A program made the position numbers and the translations under genes. Below the pieces are notes generated by a model. It searched no databases. It saw only the letters and a list, made by a program, of their open reading frames with translations, and was not told where the DNA came from. 34,675 bases of DNA. Origin: a virus. The stretch covers positions 1-34,675 of IMG/VR virus record IMGVR_UViG_3300011116_000664. One strand, given 5' to 3'. Shown here piece by piece: positions 15,665 to 21,266 of the stretch. Positions within the stretch are counted from its first letter, which is position 1; every line of letters begins with the position of its first letter.

Positions 15665-16013
15665 CCTGAGTTTGCAAACGAAATCCGAGCTGAACCAGCG
15701 CGAGCATTGGGCGACGAAAGCGAGACGCGTTAAGATGCAACGTGGCGTCGTCACCATGGCGCTGCGGCAATATGGCCATGTGCTTGACGAGCTACGGACA
15801 GCGCCAAGAGTTCGAGTGCTGCTCGTTAGGACGTCGCCCCGCAAGCTCGACGACGACAACCTACGCGGAGCGCTTAAGGCTGTGCGGGACGCGGTTGCGG
15901 CATGGGTCGGCATTGACGATGGGTCAGAGCGCTACGAGTGGTGCTACGACCAGCGCAAGGGCGCCCTTGGCGTTCAGATTTTCATCGGGTTGCCAGAAAA
16001 CGGCGTGACGTAG
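15645..16013 (+). CDS. RusA-like Holliday junction resolvase
   Basis: 122 residues from the ATG at 15645 (a second ATG at 15651 is equally possible). Recognised by PRKLDDDNLRGALKAVRDAVAAWVGIDDGSERYEW: the conserved acidic cluster LDxDN and the following D-A-x...GI-DD are the metal-binding signature of RusA endonucleases. Length agrees with the family (about 120 residues). RusA dimers cut four-way junctions symmetrically, resolving recombination and replication intermediates before packaging. It lies in the replication unit opposite the recombination operon. Confidence 0.85.
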   Translation: MPMVQLDLSLQTKSELNQREHWATKARRVKMQRGVVTMALRQYGHVLDELRTAPRVRVLLVRTSPRKLDDDNLRGALKAVRDAVAAWVGIDDGSERYEWCYDQRKGALGVQIFIGLPENGVT

Positions 16014-16014
16014 G

Positions 16015-16049
16015 TTGACTCGTCTTAAAGCATGTTGTATCAAGACAAC
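16015..16049 (+). promoter_or_regulatory. Leaderless-type promoter of the LacI-type HTH gene
   Basis: TTGACT at 16015-16020, 17-bp spacer, TATCAA at 16038-16043, then six bases to the ATG at 16050. It gives the replication unit a second entry point after the resolvase gene. The -10 and start codon sit inside an inverted repeat. Confidence 0.6.
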
Positions 16050-16054
16050 ATGCT
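16029..16054. promoter_or_regulatory. Perfect inverted repeat over promoter and start codon (candidate operator)
   Basis: AGCATGTTGT at 16029-16038 and ACAACATGCT at 16045-16054 are perfect 10-bp complements around a six-base centre. The second arm contains the ATG of the HTH gene, and the first arm ends on the first base of the -10 box. Binding by a dimeric regulator would block initiation. As RNA, only a transcript from further upstream would carry the full hairpin, hiding the start codon. Confidence 0.75.
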
Positions 16055-16265
16055 AACGATTAAACAGAAACGAATCCTGGCGGCGCAAGCTGACGTTGCA
16101 ACCGCAACGGTTGAGCGCGTGTACGCTGGTTCCACGACGTTTGGATCTTCGTACCGTCGCATTGAGGCCACAGCGTCTGAGCTTGGATTCGAGTTACCTC
16201 CGCCCTTAAACAAAGCGATCACGGGCTGGACTGCTCGAGCCAAGAGGGTAGCAAATGGCTCGTGA
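16050..16265 (+). CDS. Small LacI-type HTH DNA-binding protein, probably autoregulated
   Basis: 71 residues from the ATG at 16050; an ATG at 16032 is less likely as it lies upstream of the -10 box. The stretch IKQKRILAAQADVATATVERVYAGSTTFGSSYRRIEATASELGFELP follows the LacI HTH pattern (xxVAxAAGVSxATVSRVLNG...tRxRIxxAxxELGY). There is no sugar-binding domain, so it is a minimal DNA-binding module. A perfect 10-bp dyad covers its own promoter and start, a natural operator. The stop overlaps the replication initiator start, so repression would also throttle replication genes. Confidence 0.7.
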   Translation: MLTIKQKRILAAQADVATATVERVYAGSTTFGSSYRRIEATASELGFELPPPLNKAITGWTARAKRVANGS

Positions 16266-17088
16266 GTGGTCTGAGGAGCGGTGGATAAAGGTCTTTTTAG
16301 TTGATTCCCCTAGGTGGCTGTCCCTGTCGTGGCAGGCGCGCGGACTGTACGTCCTGCTCCAGCGCCTGTGCGACCGTGACGGCTACATTGACCTAGGACC
16401 AGATTCGACGGCAGCACTGAGCGCGATATTGCGCGCACCTGAAGACGAAATTCGGGAACCGTTGCGCGAGCTGCAACGGTCTGGGCTGGTTGTCGAATGT
16501 GGCCAAACGCTCGAGCTGCCAGAGCACCGCGACCAGCAGGCGTCTAGGGCGAGCGGAGCTGCCAGGCAACGGCAATACCGTCAGCGCGTGACGCGAAGTG
16601 ACGACGCTCGAACGCTAAGTGACGCCGATAAACCATCTGGTGACGCCGCTGTAACGCGAAGTGACGATAAGAATAGAATAGATCAGAACAGAATAGAGAA
16701 GAGAGAGCAGAGCGCGCGCGAAGGGGCTGACCCAAAGGCAGTCAGAATCTCGGAGCTTATAGCTGCGAACAAAAAGTTCGCTTCCATACCGTCACTCGAA
16801 ATTGCTGAGGATTTGCTGGCTCACCTTGGAGTGGCTGGATTCAACGTCAGCGATGAACAGCTTGTTGCTGCTGTTGCTGAAGCTTCTGTCCAGGTTGAAA
16901 CTGGGGCGACAGAAGGACGCATGCGACAAATCCTAGCGTGGAAGTTTTCAAACCTGAAGAAGCCAACGTGGAAGAAAGACGGAGCGCCCAGGGTACAGGG
17001 CGATGGCCAGACTTCCGAGGCGGTAAAGAAGCTCCTTGAGGAACGAGTGAAGCCATCGAAGGCGTCAAAGGCTGACTTCACCTTTTAG
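16255..17088 (+). CDS. Replication initiator, lambda-O-like organisation
   Basis: 277 residues, start overlapping the previous stop. Residues 1-95 resemble the winged-helix N-terminal domain of phage replication organisers (WIKVFLVDSPRWLSLSWQARGLYVLLQRLCDRDGYIDLG...LRELQRSGLVVE). A hydrophilic linker (about residues 100-150) carries four seven-residue repeats (TRSDDAR, TLSDADK, PSGDAAV, TRSDDKN), then a Lys/Glu/Asn-rich patch. The C-terminal domain (about 160-277) likely contacts the helicase loader or DnaB. The repeated linker DNA looks like origin iterons, as in lambda O, where ori lies within the gene. Followed at 17104 by the DnaC-like loader, the usual O-P order. Confidence 0.75.
   Translation: MAREWSEERWIKVFLVDSPRWLSLSWQARGLYVLLQRLCDRDGYIDLGPDSTAALSAILRAPEDEIREPLRELQRSGLVVECGQTLELPEHRDQQASRASGAARQRQYRQRVTRSDDARTLSDADKPSGDAAVTRSDDKNRIDQNRIEKREQSAREGADPKAVRISELIAANKKFASIPSLEIAEDLLAHLGVAGFNVSDEQLVAAVAEASVQVETGATEGRMRQILAWKFSNLKKPTWKKDGAPRVQGDGQTSEAVKKLLEERVKPSKASKADFTF
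16588..16711 (+). other. Candidate replication origin: four 21-bp iterons plus purine-rich tract
   Basis: The core GTGACG occurs at 16598, 16619, 16640 and 16661, exactly 21 bp apart, with flanks ACGC(G/T)AA in copies 1, 2 and 4; copy 3 keeps only the core. An extra core lies one helical turn upstream at 16588. Immediately after, 16668-16711 is almost pure purine (repeated GAATAGA, GAGAG). Iterons next to an easily melted asymmetric tract inside the initiator gene is the lambda ori plan. Confidence 0.65.
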
Positions 17089-17103
17089 TTTGGAGAACAA
17101 GAG

Positions 17104-17805
17104 ATGGATTTGAACGATTATCTGCAAAGAATCTTGTCGAACCTAACGCCAGAGGACCAGGAGAAGGCTAAGCGTCGAGGGTCTGAGTATGTCCAGATGA
17201 ACCTCGACGAGTGGTGGGGTAAATTTGCCCCGGATTTGCCACGTTTTGCTTTTGCAAAATGGGACAATTCTGAATGGGTAAATCGATGCAATCCAAAAGT
17301 CCTCGAGGCTGTCAAAGCTTGGCGCGTGTTTGAGCTGGACGGCGACAGGCTTAGGGCAAAGCATGGCATGCTGCTATGTGCTCCGACTGGCGCAGGTAAA
17401 AGCACGGCAGTGCTCGCACGGATCCATCGGGCTTACGCCTACGCTCGAAAGATGGCGGGTGAAGGCAGGCTGACGGTGGGGCATCCTCCTTCGATTGTAT
17501 GGCTGAACGAGCAACAGCTCGTGGAAGCCAGTTGGGACAACCATGACAGAATGCAGAAGGCTAGGACTGCTGGCCTTTTGGTAATTGATGAGGTTGGGTT
17601 TGCCGGTGGCGACCAGGCCGTAAAGGGAAAGACGCCAGCCATCCTTGACGTCATGTCCGCAAGGTATGACCGTTCGCTTCCAACGGTAATTACCAGTGGG
17701 ATGAGCGTTGACGACCTGGCCAGACGTTACGGCCTGGCAGTTGTTCGAAGGATGCAAAATTGCGCGGACGTTTTGGACCTCGTTTCAAATAAGCCCACAG
17801 CGTAA
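17104..17805 (+). CDS. DnaC-like helicase loader (AAA+ ATPase)
   Basis: 233 residues, preceded by GGAG. Walker A is CAPTGAGKST (92-101), Walker B is GLLVIDEVG (157-165), and a sensor-like TVITSGMS lies near residues 195-202. The N-terminal 80 residues are charged and contain Trp-rich DEWWGKFAPDLPRF, a probable helicase-contact region. Loaders of this type open the host DnaB ring and deliver it to the initiator-bound origin. No phage helicase or primase was found, in line with recruiting host DnaB. A 17-bp segment of its early coding sequence recurs just after its stop codon. Confidence 0.85.
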   Translation: MDLNDYLQRILSNLTPEDQEKAKRRGSEYVQMNLDEWWGKFAPDLPRFAFAKWDNSEWVNRCNPKVLEAVKAWRVFELDGDRLRAKHGMLLCAPTGAGKSTAVLARIHRAYAYARKMAGEGRLTVGHPPSIVWLNEQQLVEASWDNHDRMQKARTAGLLVIDEVGFAGGDQAVKGKTPAILDVMSARYDRSLPTVITSGMSVDDLARRYGLAVVRRMQNCADVLDLVSNKPTA

Positions 17806-17809
17806 AGGC

Positions 17810-17826
17810 AAATTTGCCCCGGATTT
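17810..17826 (+). repeat. 17-bp direct repeat of a segment inside the loader gene
   Basis: AAATTTGCCCCGGATTT at 17221-17237 (inside the helicase loader gene) is repeated exactly at 17810-17826, five bases after its stop codon. In the original frame the second copy would continue as KFAPDFGKFRFEF, resembling KFAPDLPRFAFAK of the loader, so it may be a remnant of a partial duplication. Confidence 0.7.
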
Positions 17827-17874
17827 TGGAAAGTTCAGGTTTGAATTTCCAAACAAAATAAATCGTAAATTTTA

Positions 17875-18012
17875 CCTACATGTGGGCAAATGCTTACATG
17901 TAGGTGGAGTGAAGTGACTACATGTAGGTAGAGTGCAGCACTTACATGTAGGCGAAGATAAGCACTGACATGTAGGTGCAGTGGCGCAACTACACGTAGC
18001 GCAGTGTGCGAC
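17875..18012 (+). repeat. 24-bp iteron array with palindromic ACATGT core
   Basis: The core ACATGT (last copy ACACGT) occurs at 17878, 17896, 17920, 17944, 17968 and 17992. After the first 18-bp step, the spacing is exactly 24 bp four times. Unit consensus is roughly C-T-TACATGTAGGTG-AGTG-AGCA, and CTACATGTAG inside it is a perfect 10-bp palindrome. The array is non-coding and lies between the helicase loader and a terminator. Candidate roles: origin iterons, a partition or incompatibility site, or a multi-site operator. It is not a CRISPR: the repeat core is too short and there is no spacer diversity. Confidence 0.85.
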
Positions 18013-18035
18013 ACTGTGTGTTCGTTAAAACGAGA

Positions 18036-18057
18036 AAAGCCCGCGCAGGCGGGCTTT
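18036..18057. terminator. Terminator between convergent units
   Basis: A nine-base stem, AAAGCCCGC (18036-18044) with GCGGGCTTT (18049-18057), loop GCAG. T-rich sequence follows on the plus strand and AAAAG precedes it, giving T on the minus strand, so it can stop both the rightward replication unit and the leftward 18079-18834 gene. Region 17806-18078 holds only this, the iteron array and a short direct repeat. Confidence 0.85.
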
Positions 18058-18078
18058 CGTTCAACGGCGCGTCATCGC

Positions 18079-18834
18079 TCAGTGAATGGCAATGACGATG
18101 CTCTTAGGCTGTTTGTCGCTAACGTTGCCTCGCCAGCCATCGCACAGGCCGCAGTCAATGCATTGCGCCTCGCTTTCGGTAGTTGCTGGACAAACGATTT
18201 CACCCGAGTAGGCGTCGTCTGTTACCTCCGCACGAAACGAACGCCACCCACTAGCGTGGCACGCGGTGAGCTGTTCCGCCGTCGTGCCAGAGTCAAGCGA
18301 TGCCATGACGTATGGCCTGAGCCATTGGGCGTAGTCGCGCCTCCACTGGTGCGTATAGCCGGTTCGCATGGAAGCTGCAGCCGACAGCGCTTGGATCACC
18401 CCAGACGACTCTGGGATAGCTGCGGGATCCCCGTAGGCCCCGAGTCGCAGCGCTTTGCCTCGAATTGCATCAACGGCAAGGCCAAGGTCCACAGGCATGT
18501 CACGACGTGACGCCCACACTGCGCGCGGGGCCTGGTACGTTGCCACGTAGCACGCTTGGCCCTTTTTCGCCACCGACGGACGCATCGGACAGTCGCCACA
18601 AACCGAGACGTCGCCACCCGTTTTAACCGCGAGGTGTGGCGCTTCGTTGGCCGGGAGAATCCACAGCTGAGCCATCGGGCCCGTTTTGGGATTGCGAGAC
18701 GGCGACGCGAGCCCGGTTAGGATAGCGACGATGGGAGCCCCATTGATTGCAGAACATCCGCGATAAACAACCACGGCCTCGACGGCGCGGAGCATTCGTA
18801 ACGAGCGTTTGGTAGTAGTAGCTGTTGTTGCCAT
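18079..18834 (-). CDS. Conserved phage-type protein with Cys clusters, function unknown
   Basis: 251 residues. The opening after a Thr-rich leader (VEAVVVYRGCSAINGAPIVAILTGLASPSRNPKTGPMAQLWIL) and the CGDCPMR...CYVATYQAPRAVW block match a family of uncharacterised phage proteins that I recall, possibly DUF7227. Further Cys sit near the C terminus (CPATTESEAQCIDCGLCDGW). The CxxC and CxxCxxC groups could bind zinc or iron-sulphur. It has its own leaderless-type promoter and is closed by the terminator at 18036-18057, so it is a single-gene early unit. No enzymatic assignment is justified. Confidence 0.75.
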   Translation of the reverse strand: MATTATTTKRSLRMLRAVEAVVVYRGCSAINGAPIVAILTGLASPSRNPKTGPMAQLWILPANEAPHLAVKTGGDVSVCGDCPMRPSVAKKGQACYVATYQAPRAVWASRRDMPVDLGLAVDAIRGKALRLGAYGDPAAIPESSGVIQALSAAASMRTGYTHQWRRDYAQWLRPYVMASLDSGTTAEQLTACHASGWRSFRAEVTDDAYSGEIVCPATTESEAQCIDCGLCDGWRGNVSDKQPKSIVIAIH

Positions 18835-18870
18835 GCGTTAATAGTTAACACCTGCGAACAGGGTGTCAAC
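18835..18870 (-). promoter_or_regulatory. Leaderless-type promoter with dyad, upstream of 18834
   Basis: Minus-strand TTGACA at 18869-18864, 16-bp spacer, TAACTA at 18847-18842 preceded by TGT, then seven bases to the ATG at 18834. The boxes lie in an imperfect dyad: GTTGACACC and GGTGTTAAC, nine-base arms with one mismatch and a nine-base centre. This dyad is a candidate repressor site. Confidence 0.7.
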
Positions 18871-18880
18871 CTAACGACAA

Positions 18881-18909
18881 CAAAAAAGAAAAAGCCCGCA
18901 AGTGCGGGC
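18881..18909 (-). terminator. Terminator of the 19718-18938 minus-strand operon
   Basis: Stem GCCCGC (18894-18899) with GCGGGC (18904-18909), loop of four. On the minus strand it is followed by CTTTTTCTTTTTTG, a good T-rich tail. It stops the upstream three-gene unit just before the promoter at 18869. Confidence 0.85.
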
Positions 18910-18937
18910 CGATGGCTGCTGAATGGTTAGCGGTCAG

Positions 18938-19291
18938 TCAGAACGACGGGTCCAAAAACCCGCGCCATCCTCTGTCAAGGTCAAGGCCAGAGTGATTCCA
19001 GCCCGCGCGCTGATAGATGCTGCGCGTTCCAGTGTTGCGGCGTGTGTAGGTGTGTTCGCTACCGTCCGCATCGGTTTCGATGGCGACGGCGAACCCGTGT
19101 TCGTCGTACTTCGTTACCTTCGCATCGCGCACAACGATACGGTGTCCGCTTTTGCTGACGTAAACGATCTCGGCGGGATAGCGGTCGCTGCCAACGGTAT
19201 ACGAGATTCGTTGACCGACCTGGATGCTGCGTGCGTTGCTCACGGTGCCTTTGTCGGTAACAATGCAGATTGTTTTGGTATTGTTTTTCAT
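18938..19291 (-). CDS. Hypothetical early protein, SH3-like N-terminal pattern
   Basis: 117 residues, preceded on the minus strand by CGGAAACC and 14 bases after the upstream stop. Residues 20-70 (RSIQVGQRISYTVGSDRYPAEIVYVSKSGHRIVVRDAKVTKY) form closely spaced beta strands like a small SH3 or Tudor barrel. The C-terminal third (THYTRRNTGTRSIYQRAGWNHSGLDLDRGWRGFLDPSF-like) is Arg/Gly-rich. Similar small barrels bind nucleic acid or proteins. No family name is certain. Last gene before the terminator at 18881-18909. Confidence 0.65.
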   Translation of the reverse strand: MKNNTKTICIVTDKGTVSNARSIQVGQRISYTVGSDRYPAEIVYVSKSGHRIVVRDAKVTKYDEHGFAVAIETDADGSEHTYTRRNTGTRSIYQRAGWNHSGLDLDRGWRGFLDPSF

Positions 19292-19305
19292 GGTTTCCGT
19301 TTTGC

Positions 19306-19524
19306 TTAGAAAGATTCGTCACTCGACGAAAACAAAGACTTTTCCAGCTCCGAGCGGAGCGTTTCAACGTTGCTCTGAGCTGTACTCAGACCGTTTTGCT
19401 CTAGGAGCTGACGAAGGGTGTTGTCATCGAACATGTCAACGTCAGAACCGCGCACCTTATCTCCAACTAAGGGATCACTGATATGATCGTGAGCGATTGC
19501 GTCTGCGAGCGTTGAGATATTCAT
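19306..19524 (-). CDS. Hypothetical acidic early protein
   Basis: 72 residues, start overlapping the previous stop (ATGA). Acidic and helical (DDNTLRQLLEQNGLSTAQSNVETLRSELEKSLFSSSDESF), with no Cys or membrane span. Small acidic early proteins of phages often bind and inhibit host enzymes, but nothing in the sequence proves this. Second gene of the operon that starts at 19718. Confidence 0.65.
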   Translation of the reverse strand: MNISTLADAIAHDHISDPLVGDKVRGSDVDMFDDNTLRQLLEQNGLSTAQSNVETLRSELEKSLFSSSDESF

Positions 19525-19718
19525 GCTTCCCCCTTAGCTGCCGCAAGCGCAATAATGCGCGCCTCAGCCTTTCGGCTCAATCGGTGGCATAGGGTGAAAT
19601 ATCCCGCAACGTGGTCCCATACGCGCACAACACCGTCTTCGACGGAAACACGGTGAAGCGCAGGGCCACTGTCGCCACAGAACGGGCGGCAACGAACGGT
19701 TATGGTTGTCTTGGTCAT
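19521..19718 (-). CDS. Hypothetical early protein, first of operon
   Basis: 65 residues starting at the ATG at 19718, six bases after a -10 box and with no Shine-Dalgarno. Beta-type N-terminal half (TKTTITVRCRPFCGDSGPALHRVSVEDGVVRVWDHVAGYFTLCHRLS) with Cys at three positions, and a helical Ala-rich end. The pattern of short strands and Cys resembles a small zinc-binding domain, unproven. It leads a three-gene leftward unit that ends at the 18881-18909 terminator. Confidence 0.65.
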   Translation of the reverse strand: MTKTTITVRCRPFCGDSGPALHRVSVEDGVVRVWDHVAGYFTLCHRLSRKAEARIIALAAAKGEA

Positions 19719-19752
19719 GGGTGAAAGATAACACCTGTGAATTCTACGTCAA
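19719..19752 (-). promoter_or_regulatory. Leaderless-type promoter of the 19718 operon
   Basis: Minus-strand TTGACG at 19752-19747, 16-bp spacer, extended TGT-TATCTT (-10 at 19730-19725), then six bases to the ATG. The spacer end ACAGGTGTTA is nearly identical to that at 18834, where it reads GCAGGTGTTA. Confidence 0.7.
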
Positions 19753-19788
19753 CCCCGCGAGCAAAAAAAAGTTAACCGGTGCGATGCG

Positions 19789-20085
19789 GTGGCATTAGCA
19801 GAGGCTATAGGACTAGAGAGAAAAAGGCGGGGGCATAAAGATAGGCAGATGGTCATTGCTGCCACAGAATGGCCCCAGGGAGCTCGTTTTGATGCCTGGA
19901 CGGCCATTAGTGCGTCCGGCAATACCGACGCGTTTAAAGGCAACCTAGAGGCAATGGCGCCAGGTGGCGTTTTATCGATTCTGCGGAGTTCGAGGCACGC
20001 ATTGCCTACCTTGTCGCACCTATATTCGCGAACGCGAACATTGGCCCTTGCGTTACCGGTCGCAAGTGTTACTGTGTCTTTATGA
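19789..20085 (+). CDS. Uncertain reading frame in a divergent promoter gap
   Basis: 98 residues from a GTG at 19789. The first two thirds read like a real protein (KDRQMVIAATEWPQGARFDAWTAISASGNTDAFKGNLEAMAPGG). The C-terminal third is low in charge and overlaps the promoter of the 20082 gene, and no ribosome-binding site or clear promoter is present. The region 19753-20081 could instead be regulatory DNA between divergent early units, or hold a decayed gene. No better frame exists on either strand. Confidence 0.35.
   Translation: MALAEAIGLERKRRGHKDRQMVIAATEWPQGARFDAWTAISASGNTDAFKGNLEAMAPGGVLSILRSSRHALPTLSHLYSRTRTLALALPVASVTVSL
20048..20081 (+). promoter_or_regulatory. Leaderless-type promoter of the rightward small-gene train
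   Basis: TTGCGT at 20048-20053, 16-bp spacer ending CGCAAGTGT, extended -10 TGT-TACTGT (20070-20075), then six bases to the ATG at 20082. Same geometry and same spacer-end motif as the leftward promoters, on the opposite strand. Confidence 0.6.
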
Positions 20086-20294
20086 ACAACAACATCAAAA
20101 CCCTCCCTGTTGACCTGCACGACGCTTACGCCTGGACGGAGGCGGCAGGCGAACTCGAAACGCTCGCCACGCTTACGGGAGACGCATTGCACGCCTACGC
20201 ATACGAGAGCGTGCAGAACGCAGGCGAACACGGGATCAGCGGTATCTATATGGGCGACCTGCACGACCTTGCGACCTGGCTCCGCAGTGCCTAA
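20082..20294 (+). CDS. Hypothetical protein, first gene of the rightward small-gene train
   Basis: 70 residues; no Shine-Dalgarno, start six bases from a -10 box. Acidic, His/Ala/Leu-rich helical protein (LHDAYAWTEAAGELETLATLTGDALHAYAYESVQNAGEHGISGIYMGDLHDLATWL). It overlaps the next gene by eight bases. No family recognised. Confidence 0.65.
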   Translation: MNNNIKTLPVDLHDAYAWTEAAGELETLATLTGDALHAYAYESVQNAGEHGISGIYMGDLHDLATWLRSA

Positions 20295-20763
20295 AACCTG
20301 GCCGCGCCAAGCCCGCAGGGGCCACCCTGGCCGGTTCGCTCAGCTACTATCCGCCAGGCTAAGGGACCTCCGATGGTCGCACCTGGACCTTGCGGTGGCG
20401 TCAGGGCTGAGCCGTTGCCGTATAGGGGCCCTACTGGCGCAAGAGTCGATAAGCGAGGAAGTCTTTCTCCGCCTTGCCGACGTCCTAGGGCTGGACCTTG
20501 ATATCCGGCAGATTAGCAGGCCTCTTCCGCCGCTAACGCCGTATGAGAGGCTAATGGCTTGGCGTGCGATTGACGCATGCCGTGCCGCAGGTGGAGCTGA
20601 TGAGGCTTTGCGACTCCAAGAGATAATCAATCGCAAGCCGTCCGATATCGAACGGGACGAGTTCAACGGCGCAATGCGGGCTGTCCAGCGGGTCGTGGTC
20701 CGGGCTAAGGTCACCAGGGCTGGCTACGACCCGGATGAGGTACTAGGCAATGACGATTACTGA
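20287..20763 (+). CDS. XRE-family HTH protein with C-terminal helical domain
   Basis: 158 residues from the GTG at 20287, overlapping the previous stop; the next ATG lies well inside the HTH-containing protein. Residues 17-65 (FAQLLSARLRDLRWSHLDLAVASGLSRCRIGALLAQESISEEVFLRLADVLGLDLD) are an XRE helix-turn-helix. Residues 75-158 are helical and charged, probably for oligomerisation. As the second gene of the rightward early unit it may act as the delayed-early regulator. It overlaps the next gene by 14 bases. Confidence 0.7.
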   Translation: MPKTWPRQARRGHPGRFAQLLSARLRDLRWSHLDLAVASGLSRCRIGALLAQESISEEVFLRLADVLGLDLDIRQISRPLPPLTPYERLMAWRAIDACRAAGGADEALRLQEIINRKPSDIERDEFNGAMRAVQRVVVRAKVTRAGYDPDEVLGNDDY

Positions 20764-21058
20764 GCTGGAAAAGCTACTAGGCAAAGTTACCGATGCGCCA
20801 TGGGACGCAAGGTCATCCTCGAGGGAAGGGGCAAGCGTAGAGCACGGTACGGCAACCGTTGCCTGGTGCGGGACCAACGCTAGCCACGCTGGTACGTATT
20901 ACGAGATAAGCCAGCGCGAAGCGCATGCGAACGCGAGGTTCATTGCCTTGTGCCGTCGTGCGGTTCCAGTGCTCGTTGACAGAATCAAGCTACTGCAGCG
21001 GGATTGTGAACTGCTCGAGGAAAAGATTGAAAGGCTCGAGAGAGATGGGAAGACTTGA
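20750..21058 (+). CDS. Hypothetical protein of the phage Ea22-like type
   Basis: 102 residues. N-terminal MTITELEKLLGKVTDAPW and the later REAHANARFIALCRRAVPVLVDRI match a pattern common in small phage early proteins (TPGPW near the N terminus, then ANAxFIAxxRxxVPxLL). The C terminus is a coiled coil (LLQRDCELLEEKIERLERD). The role of this group is unknown. It is coupled by overlap to both neighbours. Confidence 0.65.
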   Translation: MTITELEKLLGKVTDAPWDARSSSREGASVEHGTATVAWCGTNASHAGTYYEISQREAHANARFIALCRRAVPVLVDRIKLLQRDCELLEEKIERLERDGKT

Positions 21059-21266
21059 CGAGATGGGATGGTTCCGAGCAGTCGATAAGGGGTTGGCGAA
21101 AGATCACCTGTACGACGACGGACACCTAAGTCGGGCCATATGCGGCAGGGTGGCTAGCATAGGCGATAGGCTGTACAGCATGGCGGTAGTTGCCGACCCA
21201 TGTCGTGACTGCGAAACAAGGCAAAAGGAGATTGGGCAATGGCACGAGATGAATGGGAAACGATGA
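21045..21266 (+). CDS. Hypothetical protein with CxxC
   Basis: 73 residues from the ATG at 21045, overlapping the previous gene; a start at 21063 is possible. Contains GHLSRAICGRVASIGDRLYSM and CRDCETRQKEIGQW, the latter a CxxC that with C59-type partners might bind metal. This pattern (Cys-rich middle, basic end) occurs in small phage early proteins of unknown function. It overlaps the next gene by 28 bases. Confidence 0.6.
   Translation: MGRLDEMGWFRAVDKGLAKDHLYDDGHLSRAICGRVASIGDRLYSMAVVADPCRDCETRQKEIGQWHEMNGKR

Noticed and set aside
17708-17917. Plus-strand frame overlapping the loader end
   Set aside because: Most of it is the loader gene in another frame and it runs into the repeat array; only the KFAPD remnant is of interest.
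17875-18012. CRISPR array
   Set aside because: Period is 24 bp with a six-to-ten-base core and related spacers; no cas genes.
12718-18834. Search for an integrase, excisionase or attachment site
   Set aside because: No recombinase signature (Tyr or Ser type) was found, so lysogeny by integration is not supported within this window.
19749-20264. 171-residue minus-strand frame in the early gap
   Set aside because: It would cover two promoters and most of the 20082 gene, and its sequence lacks a domain pattern.
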